Assembly (NCBI GenBank): GCA_038244055.1
Contig: JBBRTW010000409.1
Coordinates: 1 to 6,695, forward strand
Direction: 5' to 3'
Origin: DASPKW01 sp038244055
GTDB taxonomy: Bacteria > Planctomycetota > Phycisphaerae > Tepidisphaerales > Tepidisphaeraceae
Length of the DNA: 6,695 bases
Shown: positions 1-4,975 of the stretch, one piece after another
Layout: each line of letters begins with the position of its first letter
How positions within the stretch are numbered: the stretch's first letter is position 1
The notes under the pieces: model-generated
What the model was told of the DNA's origin: nothing
The model's database searches: none
The model's input: the letters and a program-made list of their open reading frames with translations, nothing else
Made by a program: the position numbers and the translations under genes

Positions 1-125
1 ACGATGAAGCCAGCAACGGCCAGCGGCAGCAACCACGCGATCTGGCCACCCAGCTGATTGTTGAAGAGGCGCAGGATGCTCGGTTCGCCGCTGAATCCGC
101 CGATTCCGTCGCCGCCGCCCCCGCC
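1..125 (-). pseudogene. Out-of-frame later segment of a YkcA/YkcB-like GT39 protein
   Basis: In the minus frame whose codons start at 98, 95 and so on, the translation reads GIGGFSGEPSILRLFNNQLG followed by GQIAWLLPLAVAGFIV. This closely resembles the GGFGG.PG..RLFN..LGGQI.WLLP stretch of YkcA/YkcB-type PMT-2 glycosyltransferases, which I recall lying near residue 300. Here it follows only about 190-200 residues of N-terminal sequence and is in a different frame. Roughly 100 residues therefore seem to be missing between them. The switch falls in a run rich in GGGGC and GGC triplets at about 105-130. A real deletion plus frameshift, a fusion of two paralogues, or an assembly error at the G-rich run would all explain it. 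The frame has a stop at 396-398, so it is not a separate upstream gene. Confidence 0.5.
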
Positions 126-703
126 CCGATGCACCCCACCCAGCGCCGTCCATGCAGCGCCGCGGCCGCAAGGAAAACATTGGCCACCGTCACCCACAGA
201 CCCAGGGGAATGTCGATCATGGCCATCCGCGAGAAGCGCTGGAACATCAGCGTCGTCCCGCAGGCGACCCCCGCCACCAGCCCCGTCGTGGGGTCCGCCA
301 CCGCCCGCCCCAGTTCGTAAGTCGCGATGAGCATCAGGCACGCCGCCAGCAGCGATGGCCACCGCGCCTCCCACGCCAGTTTCAGCCACGCAGCCTCATG
401 CACGGCCGGATCGGGATTCGACAGATCCCGCACCGTTTCCGGGCGAATCGCCAGCGCCGTGATCCACGCCGTCAGCGGCGGCTTTTTCAAACGCGGCTTG
501 GCCTCGAGTGTCGGCACCAGCCACGAATCGGGATGATCCCTGCGCAGTTCCAGGGCGGTTGCGATATTCAGATTCTCCAGCCCCCCGGAAAACTCGAGCT
601 GCGTCAGGGTCGGCGCGATGGCCGCGAAAAATACGACGATCAGCCCCGTCCACACCGCAAACCGCGGGAGCCGAATCTCATTGCTGGTTGTCTCCGGGAT
701 CAT
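1..703 (-). CDS. GT39/PMT-family membrane glycosyltransferase, N-terminal part; cut by window edge, frame disrupted
   Basis: Family members are integral membrane enzymes that move a sugar from a polyprenyl-phosphate carrier to a lipid or protein acceptor on the outer face of the membrane. In the frame starting at ATG 703-701 the protein has a first membrane helix at about residues 16-36, a periplasmic loop with GLENLNIATALELRRDH (about 41-57) and a KKPPL motif (73-77), then helices near 115-132 and 165-183. The segment RMAMIDIPLGLW (159-170) matches the conserved R..A..D.PL stretch. These are PMT/ArnT-like hallmarks. After GRRWVG (185-190, base 134) the frame gives low-complexity, unconvincing residues, while another minus frame gives a recognisable later part of such a protein (see the entry for 1-125). 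No Shine-Dalgarno is seen. A TACAAT box lies 9 nt before the ATG. The acceptor sugar and substrate cannot be told. The family call is fairly sure; intactness is doubtful. Confidence 0.7.
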   Translation of the reverse strand, partial: MIPETTSNEIRLPRFAVWTGLIVVFFAAIAPTLTQLEFSGGLENLNIATALELRRDHPDSWLVPTLEAKPRLKKPPLTAWITALAIRPETVRDLSNPDPAVHEAAWLKLAWEARWPSLLAACLMLIATYELGRAVADPTTGLVAGVACGTTLMFQRFSRMAMIDIPLGLWVTVANVFLAAAALHGRRWVGCIGAGAAATESADSAANRASCASSTISWVARSRGCCRWPLLASS

Positions 704-712
704 GCCGGCCTG

Positions 713-718
713 ATTGTA
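713..718 (-). promoter_or_regulatory. Possible -10 box of the GT39 gene
   Basis: On the minus strand TACAAT (five of six matches to TATAAT) lies 9 nt before ATG 703-701. Transcription would begin within a few bases of the start codon, giving a leaderless or nearly leaderless mRNA. This fits the lack of a Shine-Dalgarno sequence. No good -35 box is found 16-18 nt upstream, so the call is weak. Confidence 0.3.
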
Positions 719-816
719 CCGGACGATTTGAAAGGTGCGCCTTGGCGCGGCAATCGAGGAAGTGCCGACCGGTAATCGCGAAGCGGTGCCGACCTGTCAT
801 TCCAGATGCCGACCCC

Positions 817-940
817 GTCATTCTGAGCGAGTATAGACGACCGAAGAATCCGGCAGATGCGTCGCGGCCAAAACACCAGGCGAACGGGCCAATACGATGG
901 GGCAAGATTCTTCGGTCGCCTGAAGCTCCCTCAGAATGAC
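817..940. repeat. 124-bp imperfect palindromic element (MITE-like or REP-like)
   Basis: The terminal 11 bases GTCATTCTGAG (817-827) are the exact reverse complement of CTCAGAATGAC (930-940). An inner 13-base arm CGACCGAAGAATC (838-850) pairs exactly with 906-918. A 55-base loop separates the arms. It encodes nothing recognisable. GTCATTCTGAG with GAAGAATC is a motif pair I associate with dispersed non-coding repeats in environmental bacteria; copy number in this genome cannot be seen. It could be a non-autonomous mobile element or a transcript-end structure between the two minus-strand genes. Confidence 0.7.
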
Positions 941-1011
941 CCGGGAATGGCTCCCTCGATGGCACTCAGAACGACCCGTGAATGGCTCCCTCGATGCCAC
1001 TCCGAATGACG
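930..1011. repeat. 35-bp tandem repeat, two full copies and a partial third
   Basis: Copies start at 930, 965 and 1000. The first two differ at three of 35 positions. The third stops after about 12 bases, directly at the stop codon of the HicB-like gene. Each copy begins with the terminal sequence of the 817-940 palindrome (CTCAGAATGAC or a close variant), so the palindrome's right end has been repeated outwards. Confidence 0.85.
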
Positions 1012-1611
1012 CTACGACGCCCGCCGCGCCCTCTCCCCCGGCGCGGGCGCCCTTTTCATCTGCCTTTTCTCCACATCCTGCATCGGCTCGGGCGGAAGCT
1101 CATTGCCGGCGAGCAACTCGCCCAGTTTCTTCGCCACCATTCCCTGCACCCGCTTGATCGCTTCCTCGATGCTTCCGGCCCGCGCGACCAGATCGGGAAA
1201 CTCGGCCGCCATGGCCACGAAATCCCCATCGTCCGCCTCGATCATCACGCGATACCTGCTGGCGGTCGACTGCGCCACCCGCTGCAAGATCGGATCCGCC
1301 ACCGGCAGGCGGCTCCGCGCGGTTTCCAGCAATTCCAGGTCCCGTTCCCAGGACCCCAGCGGCCCTTCCCCATCCGACAGCGGCGCGGGCGCGGCGATCC
1401 CCAGCGACATCGAGGCCAGCACATGCTGCGACAGCCTCTGCCTCATGCACTGCACGGCCGCGATGACCGTCTGCCCGTTGCAAACCACCCCCGGCATCTC
1501 CGGGCAGCGCGCGATGTGGCCCATTTGATGATCGTAGTCAATGGAAAGGCGATATTTGTAGGCGATCTCGGCCGCGACAAACGAATCCGCCTGGGAAAAC
1601 AAGGGAGGCAT
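1012..1611 (-). CDS. Protein with two HicB-like domains, no HicA partner
   Basis: 199 residues. Two segments each look like the small alpha/beta HicB antitoxin fold. The first is about 18-78, with YKYRLSIDYD, PEMPGVVCNGQTVIAAV and a helix. The second is about 119-176, with YRVMIEADDGDFVAMAAEFP, GSIEEAIKRV and ending GNELPPEP, as HicB domains often do. The second is the clearer match; the first is a diverged copy. HicB normally pairs with the short mRNA-interferase HicA and carries a C-terminal DNA-binding domain. Neither is present: the tail after 176 is short, basic and low complexity, and no HicA-like gene lies beside it. A regulatory or protein-binding role is inference. The start is set by an in-frame TGA two codons upstream of ATG 1611; only a weak ribosome site (GGCTGAAGT) precedes it. 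A dispersed repeat abuts the stop codon, so the original C-terminus may have been lost. Confidence 0.75.
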   Translation of the reverse strand: MPPLFSQADSFVAAEIAYKYRLSIDYDHQMGHIARCPEMPGVVCNGQTVIAAVQCMRQRLSQHVLASMSLGIAAPAPLSDGEGPLGSWERDLELLETARSRLPVADPILQRVAQSTASRYRVMIEADDGDFVAMAAEFPDLVARAGSIEEAIKRVQGMVAKKLGELLAGNELPPEPMQDVEKRQMKRAPAPGERARRAS

Positions 1612-1695
1612 ACTTCAGCCATCGACCGCGCGGACGGCGGGCTTAATCACCAGACTCATAACCACGAAGGACACGAAGGGCACTAAGAAGAAATC

Positions 1696-1723
1696 GAGGA
1701 TAGAGGATAGAGGATAGAAAATA
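1696..1723. repeat. 7-bp tandem array, GAGGATA x3 plus one variant
   Basis: Three exact head-to-tail copies of GAGGATA (1696-1702, 1703-1709, 1710-1716) are followed by GAAAATA (1717-1723). The array lies in a spacer and is not translated in any supported gene. Confidence 0.85.
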
Positions 1724-1782
1724 GAAGAAGCAGTGAGTGCGCTTCCCCACGAATGGTGGGTGCGCCCCTCGCATCTTGTTCC

Positions 1783-1810
1783 TACACCCTACACCCTGCA
1801 CCCTATACCC
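1783..1810. repeat. 7-bp tandem array, TACACCC x2 plus two variants
   Basis: TACACCC (1783-1789) and TACACCC (1790-1796) are followed by TGCACCC (1797-1803) and TATACCC (1804-1810). The period is exactly 7 with variation confined to units' first three bases. Confidence 0.85.
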
Positions 1811-1818
1811 TCCGCTTC

Positions 1819-1860
1819 AAAAAAACACCGCAGGCCCGCGGCACCCACTCCGCGGGCCTG
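1819..1860 (-). terminator. Rho-independent terminator of the 81-residue gene
   Basis: CAGGCCCGCGG (1831-1841) and CCGCGGGCCTG (1850-1860) form a perfect 11-bp, very GC-rich stem with an 8-base loop. Read on the minus strand, the stem is followed by CGGTG and then seven T (1825-1819). It lies about 140 bases past the stop of the minus-strand gene at 2002-2247 and is correctly oriented to end that transcript. It would also insulate the HicB-like gene from read-through. Confidence 0.75.
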
Positions 1861-2001
1861 GGTTCTTGTTCTACGCCCCCCGACCACCGTTTCATCGGCC
1901 GATCGGGGGGGTGGGTTTGGTAAGGCGGCACAAATTTGCCGGCGACTGGCGCCAGGTCGGAGCCATTCACTCCGCCCCGCCTGGTCGGGCATTGCACCCG
2001 A

Positions 2002-2247
2002 CTACAGCGAGCATTGCCCGCGGAACTCAATCCCCGCCCTGTTGGACCGGCCCGGCATCACCGCCAGCAGATCCGAAAGCAATTCATCATTCACCGGCCG
2101 CGACAGATTCGCCGAGCGGCTCTCCAGCAGGCGGCTCAACTTCTCCACCACCGCCTGGGCCCGCTCCAGCAGCGTGTCGGCCAACTCCACCGCGACCACA
2201 TCCGCATTCGCAGCCGACTCAAAACGATTGTTAAAGGACTGATTCAT
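2002..2247 (-). CDS. Small helical protein of unknown function, 81 residues
   Basis: I do not recognise this protein. Residues about 15-47 (VVAVELADTLLERAQAVVEK and on to LSRLLES) form a likely long amphipathic helix with hydrophobic residues spaced as in a coiled coil. Residues 53-65 (VNDELLSDLLAVM) suggest a second short helix, and the tail is polar. There is no signal peptide, membrane segment or Cys/His metal site. The strongest evidence that it is real is the ribosome site AGGAGG (2256-2261 on the minus strand), 8 nt before ATG 2247. This is far better than those of the larger neighbours. A terminator lies about 140 bases downstream. It probably acts through self-association or a protein partner, but this is inference. 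It stands alone, with long repeat-bearing spacers on both sides. Confidence 0.65.
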   Translation of the reverse strand: MNQSFNNRFESAANADVVAVELADTLLERAQAVVEKLSRLLESRSANLSRPVNDELLSDLLAVMPGRSNRAGIEFRGQCSL

Positions 2248-2255
2248 GATGCTCT

Positions 2256-2261
2256 CCTCCT
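2256..2261 (-). promoter_or_regulatory. Shine-Dalgarno site of the 81-residue gene
   Basis: AGGAGG on the minus strand, with an 8-nt spacer to ATG 2247-2245. It fixes the start codon and supports a gene too small to be convincing by length alone. Confidence 0.75.
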
Positions 2262-2448
2262 CGAGAAACTCTCCCGGCCGCCCGGACGTTCACGCTTCAG
2301 CATGCCCATCGATCCGTTCGCGCCGACTCGCACTCACCCGCCGGACTGGCATCCGACGGCTGACACCATGACATCCAATTCATTCCGAGCTGACGCAAAT
2401 CTGCATCGCGGATTTTTCTTTGGGTCCGATAATTTCGCGATTGACCTG

Positions 2449-2649
2449 CAATCATGGTGCCACGGCGCTGGATGCAGCAATCCTGGGTGCCACGGCCAAG
2501 CGCCCCCCCCCACCACTCGAATACAATCAGGGCCATCGCTTGGCCGTTCCGCTGGGGGGATTGCACCACTCCCCCAAAAAGACACGTGGGATTGCGCGGT
2601 TCGTTTTCGAACGTCGCTTGGCGCATGGCCGTGGCACCCAGTTTTTTTT
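2449..2649. repeat. Repeat element with a GTGCCACGG core and a long inverted repeat ending in T8
   Basis: The core TGCCACGGC occurs twice as a direct repeat, in related contexts starting CAATC at 2449 and 2478. The second copy opens a 22-base arm, CTGGGTGCCACGGCCA plus AGCGCC (2483-2504), matched by the reverse complement at 2620-2641 with one mismatch. Eight T follow directly (2642-2649), so on the plus strand it resembles a terminator with a large loop. A competing 9-bp pairing joins GGCCAAGCG (2494-2502) to CGCTTGGCC (2537-2545). GGGTGCCACGG motifs recur in spacers of planctomycete genomes as I recall them; that could not be verified here. Confidence 0.6.
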
Positions 2650-2681
2650 ACCCAGGGCGCGGAGGGGCGTTGGCTGTTTGC

Positions 2682-4322
2682 TTACTCCGAACGGATCAAC
2701 GGCTTCCCATTCATCTCCGTCGGGATATCCAGCCCCATCATGTGCAGGGCGGTTGGCGCTACATCCGCCAGGCGGCCGCCTTCGACCAGTTTCTTCCCCT
2801 TGAAGCGGTCGTCCATCACGATCAACTCGACATCATAAGTCGTGTGCGCGGTGTGCGGGCCGCCCGTGGCCGGGTCGATCATCTGCTCGCAGTTGCCGTG
2901 ATCCGCCAGGACAATCGCCACGCCATTCTGTCGCCGCACCGCTTCCAGCACCCGGCCACAGCAGATATCCACATGCTCGACCGCCTTGATCGTGGCCGGC
3001 AGCGAACCGGTATGGCCGACCATGTCCCCATTGGCAAAGTTGACCACCACCAGGTCGTACAGCCCCGAATCCACGCGCTTGACCACTTCGGCGCAGACGC
3101 CGTACGCGCTCATCTCGGGCATCTGGTCGTAAGTCTTGAGAGGCGTGCCATCGGCCAGGAACTTGGGCGAGGGGACGATCTGCCGATCCTCACCGGGGAA
3201 CGGCTCCTCGCGGTAGTCGTTGAAGAAGAACGTCACATGCGGGAACTTCTCCGTCTCGGCCGACCGGAACTGCTTGAGCCCCAGGTTGGAAACGTACTCT
3301 CCGAGCGTGTTCACCATCTTGGGCGGCTTGGGATAGGCCACATGCACCGGCAGGCTGGTTTCGTAGGCCGTCATTGTCGCGAAATAGAGCGGGATCTTCG
3401 GCCCGCGGGTAAATCCATAAGTCGCGGCCGGCGCGGTCCCCTTGGCCTTCTCCTCGAACGGAAACGTATCGTAAACGAACGCCTTGGTGATCTCGCGCGG
3501 GCGGTCGCCGCGATAGTTGTAGAAAATCACCGAGTCATTGGCCCGCACCTGGGCGATCGGCGATCCATCGGGCTTGGTGATGACCGAGGGGGGCACGAAC
3601 TCATCCCCGCTCATGTTGGAAGAGAGGGGGTTGTCGTAGTAGTGCTTGATCGCCTGCTCGGCGGAGGTGAACTTCGGCCCCTGCGCCGCCGTCATCGCCA
3701 GGTACGCCTTCTCCACGCGATCCCAGCGGTTGTCCCGATCCATGGCCCAATAACGTCCAGAAACGGTCGCCACCTGCCCCACGCCGATCTCGCGCATCTT
3801 CGCTTCGATCTGCTGCACATACCCCAGCCCGGAATTGGGCGAAGTATCCCGGCCATCCGTAAAGGCATGCAGATACACGCGATCCAATCCGCGCCGTTTG
3901 GCCAGGGCGAGGATTCCAAACAGATGCTCGAGCAGCCCATGCACCCCCGCATCGGAAACGATGCCGAAGAGGTGGAGCGATGTCCGATTCTCCAGGGCGT
4001 TGGTCATGGCCGCGTTGAGGACGCCGTTCTCGAAGATCTCCCCGTTGCGGCACTGCTTGGTGATGGCCACCGATTCCTGATCGACGATCCGGCCGGCCCC
4101 GATGTTCTGATGCCCCACCTCTGAATTCCCCATCGTCCCTTCGGGCAGGCCGACGTCGAACCCGCTGGTGTGGATCAGCACATTGGGATACTCGGCCATG
4201 AGCTTGTCGGCCACGGGATGCCTGGCGAGGTAGACGGCATTGGCGGAATTCCACTGCGGATAGGGGTTTTTGCCCCACCCATCGCGAATGATAATGACCT
4301 GCGGGCGTTTAAGCGGCTTCAT
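2682..4322 (-). CDS. gpmI: 2,3-bisphosphoglycerate-independent phosphoglycerate mutase
   Basis: Cytosolic glycolytic and gluconeogenic enzyme interconverting 3- and 2-phosphoglycerate with two divalent metal ions, normally Mn. The 546 residues are somewhat more than the usual 510 or so. Phosphatase-domain residues are present: D14 (RDGWG), the phospho-accepting S67 (MGNSEVGH), D433 and H437 (NGDMVGH), D474-H475 (LADHGNCEQM) and the PHTAHT histidines (490-493). The transferase insert keeps H128 (DAGVH), DGRDTSP (156-162), R190 and R196 (SGRYWAMDRDNR), R271 and R274 (NYRGDR) and K359 (AETEK). Extra length includes a short insert near 388-394. The start at ATG 4322 is chosen because homology begins there. 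The frame is open a further 197 codons upstream, but that part is repeat and spacer DNA. There is no Shine-Dalgarno; a promoter ends 8 nt before the ATG. It appears monocistronic. Confidence 0.96.
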   Translation of the reverse strand: MKPLKRPQVIIIRDGWGKNPYPQWNSANAVYLARHPVADKLMAEYPNVLIHTSGFDVGLPEGTMGNSEVGHQNIGAGRIVDQESVAITKQCRNGEIFENGVLNAAMTNALENRTSLHLFGIVSDAGVHGLLEHLFGILALAKRRGLDRVYLHAFTDGRDTSPNSGLGYVQQIEAKMREIGVGQVATVSGRYWAMDRDNRWDRVEKAYLAMTAAQGPKFTSAEQAIKHYYDNPLSSNMSGDEFVPPSVITKPDGSPIAQVRANDSVIFYNYRGDRPREITKAFVYDTFPFEEKAKGTAPAATYGFTRGPKIPLYFATMTAYETSLPVHVAYPKPPKMVNTLGEYVSNLGLKQFRSAETEKFPHVTFFFNDYREEPFPGEDRQIVPSPKFLADGTPLKTYDQMPEMSAYGVCAEVVKRVDSGLYDLVVVNFANGDMVGHTGSLPATIKAVEHVDICCGRVLEAVRRQNGVAIVLADHGNCEQMIDPATGGPHTAHTTYDVELIVMDDRFKGKKLVEGGRLADVAPTALHMMGLDIPTEMNGKPLIRSE

Positions 4323-4330
4323 GGAGTGGA

Positions 4331-4358
4331 ATGATACGGATGGAGGGCGGGGCGACAA
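4331..4358 (-). promoter_or_regulatory. Probable gpmI promoter, near-leaderless
   Basis: On the minus strand TTGTCG (4358-4353) and TATCAT (4336-4331) are separated by 16 nt. The -10 box ends 8 nt before ATG 4322, so transcription should start at or within about three bases of the start codon. The position also argues against the longer upstream reading frame being translated. Confidence 0.5.
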
Positions 4359-4396
4359 GATGGATCTCCCGATCTCGGACCTGCCCAGTGGCAACT

Positions 4397-4597
4397 CCCT
4401 CTCCTGTACTCGGGAGAGGGCGGGGGTGAGGGTCTTTTGTGGTGCGGCCTTTCCAGGCTGCGCCGTGAGAGGGATGGAAATGGATGCGGACCGGAAGTCC
4501 CGCGCCGCAAATCGAATCCGCACACCGCGGAAAACGAGATGGTTTTCCCATCCGCCCAAGCCCCTCACCCTATCCCTCTCCCGAGCACAGGAGAGGG
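4397..4597. repeat. Inverted pair of 36-bp CCCTCTCC...GGGAGAGGG repeats
   Basis: The copy at 4397-4432 and the reverse complement of 4562-4597 agree at 32 of 36 positions. Each copy is itself an imperfect palindrome (CCCTCTCC, short loop, GGGAGAGGG) followed by a GTGAGGG tail. The pair faces inward around 129 bases of unrecognised sequence and could fold into one long stem. Small palindromes of this CTCTCCC/GGGAGAGGG kind are widespread dispersed elements in GC-rich bacteria. The pair may be two insertions, or the ends of one roughly 200-bp element. Confidence 0.8.
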
Positions 4598-4818
4598 GAC
4601 CGGAGCAGAAAAACTTTCCCGCGCGCCCCTCGAAACCCGCGCGCATCGCTCCGAAAACAACATCCATTCCGATTGAAGTAGAATAATTCAACAATCCCCG
4701 GAAGAATTTTTTCGGCCCTTCTTCGAGCGAAATCGCGCCGCGCCGATATCGCTTTGACCCTTGCTCCACCGCATCCGCGCGCGCCTGCGCGCCTCCGGCC
4801 CCCGGCAACGGGCGCGGC

Positions 4819-4862
4819 AAAAAAATGAAGCCACGCGCAAAAAAGCGTTGACTCATTTTTTT
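4819..4862. promoter_or_regulatory. A-tract inverted repeat overlapping the plus-strand promoter
   Basis: AAAAAAATGA (4819-4828) is exactly complementary to TCATTTTTTT (4853-4862). Between them is a smaller CGC-AAAAAA-GCG palindrome. The three A/T runs are centred about 18-20 bases apart, close to two helical turns, which favours bent DNA. The right arm overlaps the last base of the -35 box. It may be an AT-rich promoter-activating element or a binding site for a regulator. Neither is shown. Confidence 0.5.
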
Positions 4863-4874
4863 CCGATTTATAAA
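4848..4874 (+). promoter_or_regulatory. Promoter of the Lys-rich peptide unit
   Basis: TTGACT (4848-4853) and TATAAA (4869-4874) match the sigma-70 consensus at five of six positions each. The 15-nt spacer is shorter than the ideal 17. Transcription would begin near 4881, leaving a leader of about 26 bases that contains the ribosome site. Confidence 0.55.
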
Positions 4875-4887
4875 CTCATGGATGAGA

Positions 4888-4897
4888 AAGGAGGTGA
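4888..4897 (+). promoter_or_regulatory. Near-ideal Shine-Dalgarno of the Lys-rich peptide gene
   Basis: AAGGAGGTGA is fully complementary to the usual 3' end of 16S rRNA. GGAGG lies 12 nt before ATG 4907, slightly long but workable, and 18 nt before the second ATG at 4913, which is why the first is preferred. It is by far the strongest ribosome site in the window. Confidence 0.75.
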
Positions 4898-4906
4898 CTA
4901 AGCGCA

Positions 4907-4975
4907 ATGGCAATGAAGAAAGCCGCTAAGAAGTCGTCCAAGAAGACGACCAAGAAGACGACCAAGAAGAAGTAA
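4907..4975 (+). CDS. 22-residue Lys-rich basic peptide
   Basis: The peptide begins MAMKKAAKKSSKK, continues with two TTKK repeats and ends in K then TAA. It has twelve Lys, no acidic and no aromatic residues. The doublet pattern (KK alternating with AA, SS, TT) resembles the Lys/Ala/Thr-rich tails of histone H1-like bacterial proteins (Hc1/Hc2 type), but here the tail is the entire protein. Its reality rests on its surroundings: a promoter, a near-ideal Shine-Dalgarno, and a strong terminator at 5102-5137, all on the same strand within 300 bases. Binding nucleic acid or other polyanions is the natural inference; no function is shown. A start at ATG 4913 would give 20 residues. It might instead be a leader peptide for the structured RNA that follows, or a remnant of a longer gene. 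It diverges from gpmI and converges on the BatA-like gene. Confidence 0.65.
   Translation: MAMKKAAKKSSKKTTKKTTKKK

Larger units (their letters stand above)
704..1011. other. Spacer filled mostly by a palindromic repeat with reiterated ends
   Basis: No gene is supported here. From 762 to 1011 the spacer is one composite repeat. It has three copies of GCCGACC on the left (764-770, 788-794, 808-814), a central imperfect palindrome (817-940), and a 35-bp tandem repeat on the right that runs to the stop codon of the neighbouring gene. Only 704-761 is free of repeats. It holds the probable -10 box of the GT39 gene. Confidence 0.7.
1612..2001. other. Spacer with short tandem arrays and a minus-strand terminator
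   Basis: No gene is supported. From left to right it holds a 9-bp duplication CACGAAGGA/CACGAAGGG (1663-1680), a GAGGATA array (1696-1723), a TACACCC-type array (1783-1810) and a strong hairpin with a T-tract on the minus strand (1819-1860). A second possible hairpin has CCCCCCGA (1876-1883) against TCGGGGGG (1903-1910). No promoter for the HicB-like gene could be picked out. Confidence 0.65.
2248..2681. other. Spacer between gpmI and the 81-residue gene
   Basis: No gene is supported. The part nearest the small gene (2248-2448) should hold its promoter and leader, but no convincing -35/-10 pair was found. The part from 2449 to 2649 is a repeat element, described separately. Past the gpmI stop (2682) there is no hairpin with a T-tract on the minus strand, so no intrinsic terminator for gpmI is evident. 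Confidence 0.55.
4323..4906. other. Divergent spacer between gpmI and the small plus-strand gene
   Basis: It contains, from left to right, the gpmI promoter (4331-4358), two inverted copies of a 36-bp repeat (4397-4432 and 4562-4597), a stretch at 4598-4818 in which I see nothing definite, and an A-tract region overlapping the promoter of the plus-strand unit (4819-4874). The minus strand stays open from 4913 down into gpmI, but its translation here only mirrors repeats. Confidence 0.65.

Noticed and set aside
982..1686. A 234-codon plus-strand frame opposite the HicB-like gene
   Set aside because: It is rich in Arg, His and Pro, crosses tandem repeats at both ends, and mirrors a minus-strand gene with recognisable domains.
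1696..1810. Possible CRISPR array or telomere-like sequence
   Set aside because: The units are 7 bp with no spacers, only four per array. CACCCTA resembles telomere repeats by chance, and the two arrays have unrelated sequences.
1876..1910. A second terminator from CCCCCCGA and TCGGGGGG
   Set aside because: The stem is 8 bp with a 19-base loop and no T-tract on the minus strand after it. It may fold, but nothing supports termination.
2297..2626. A 109-codon minus-strand frame between gpmI and the 81-residue gene
   Set aside because: It is made largely of the GTGCCACGG repeat element, has no ribosome site, and has no protein-like conserved segment.
2454..4124. A 556-codon open frame on the plus strand opposite gpmI
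   Set aside because: It lies almost wholly antisense to a gene with clear catalytic motifs. Its translation has no domain features, and its start falls inside a repeat element. Long antisense frames are common in GC-rich DNA.
4878..4901. A seven-codon mini frame (MDEKGGD) ahead of the Lys-rich peptide gene
   Set aside because: Its start is only 3 nt past the -10 box, so it probably precedes the transcription start. Its codons are simply the Shine-Dalgarno of the next gene.
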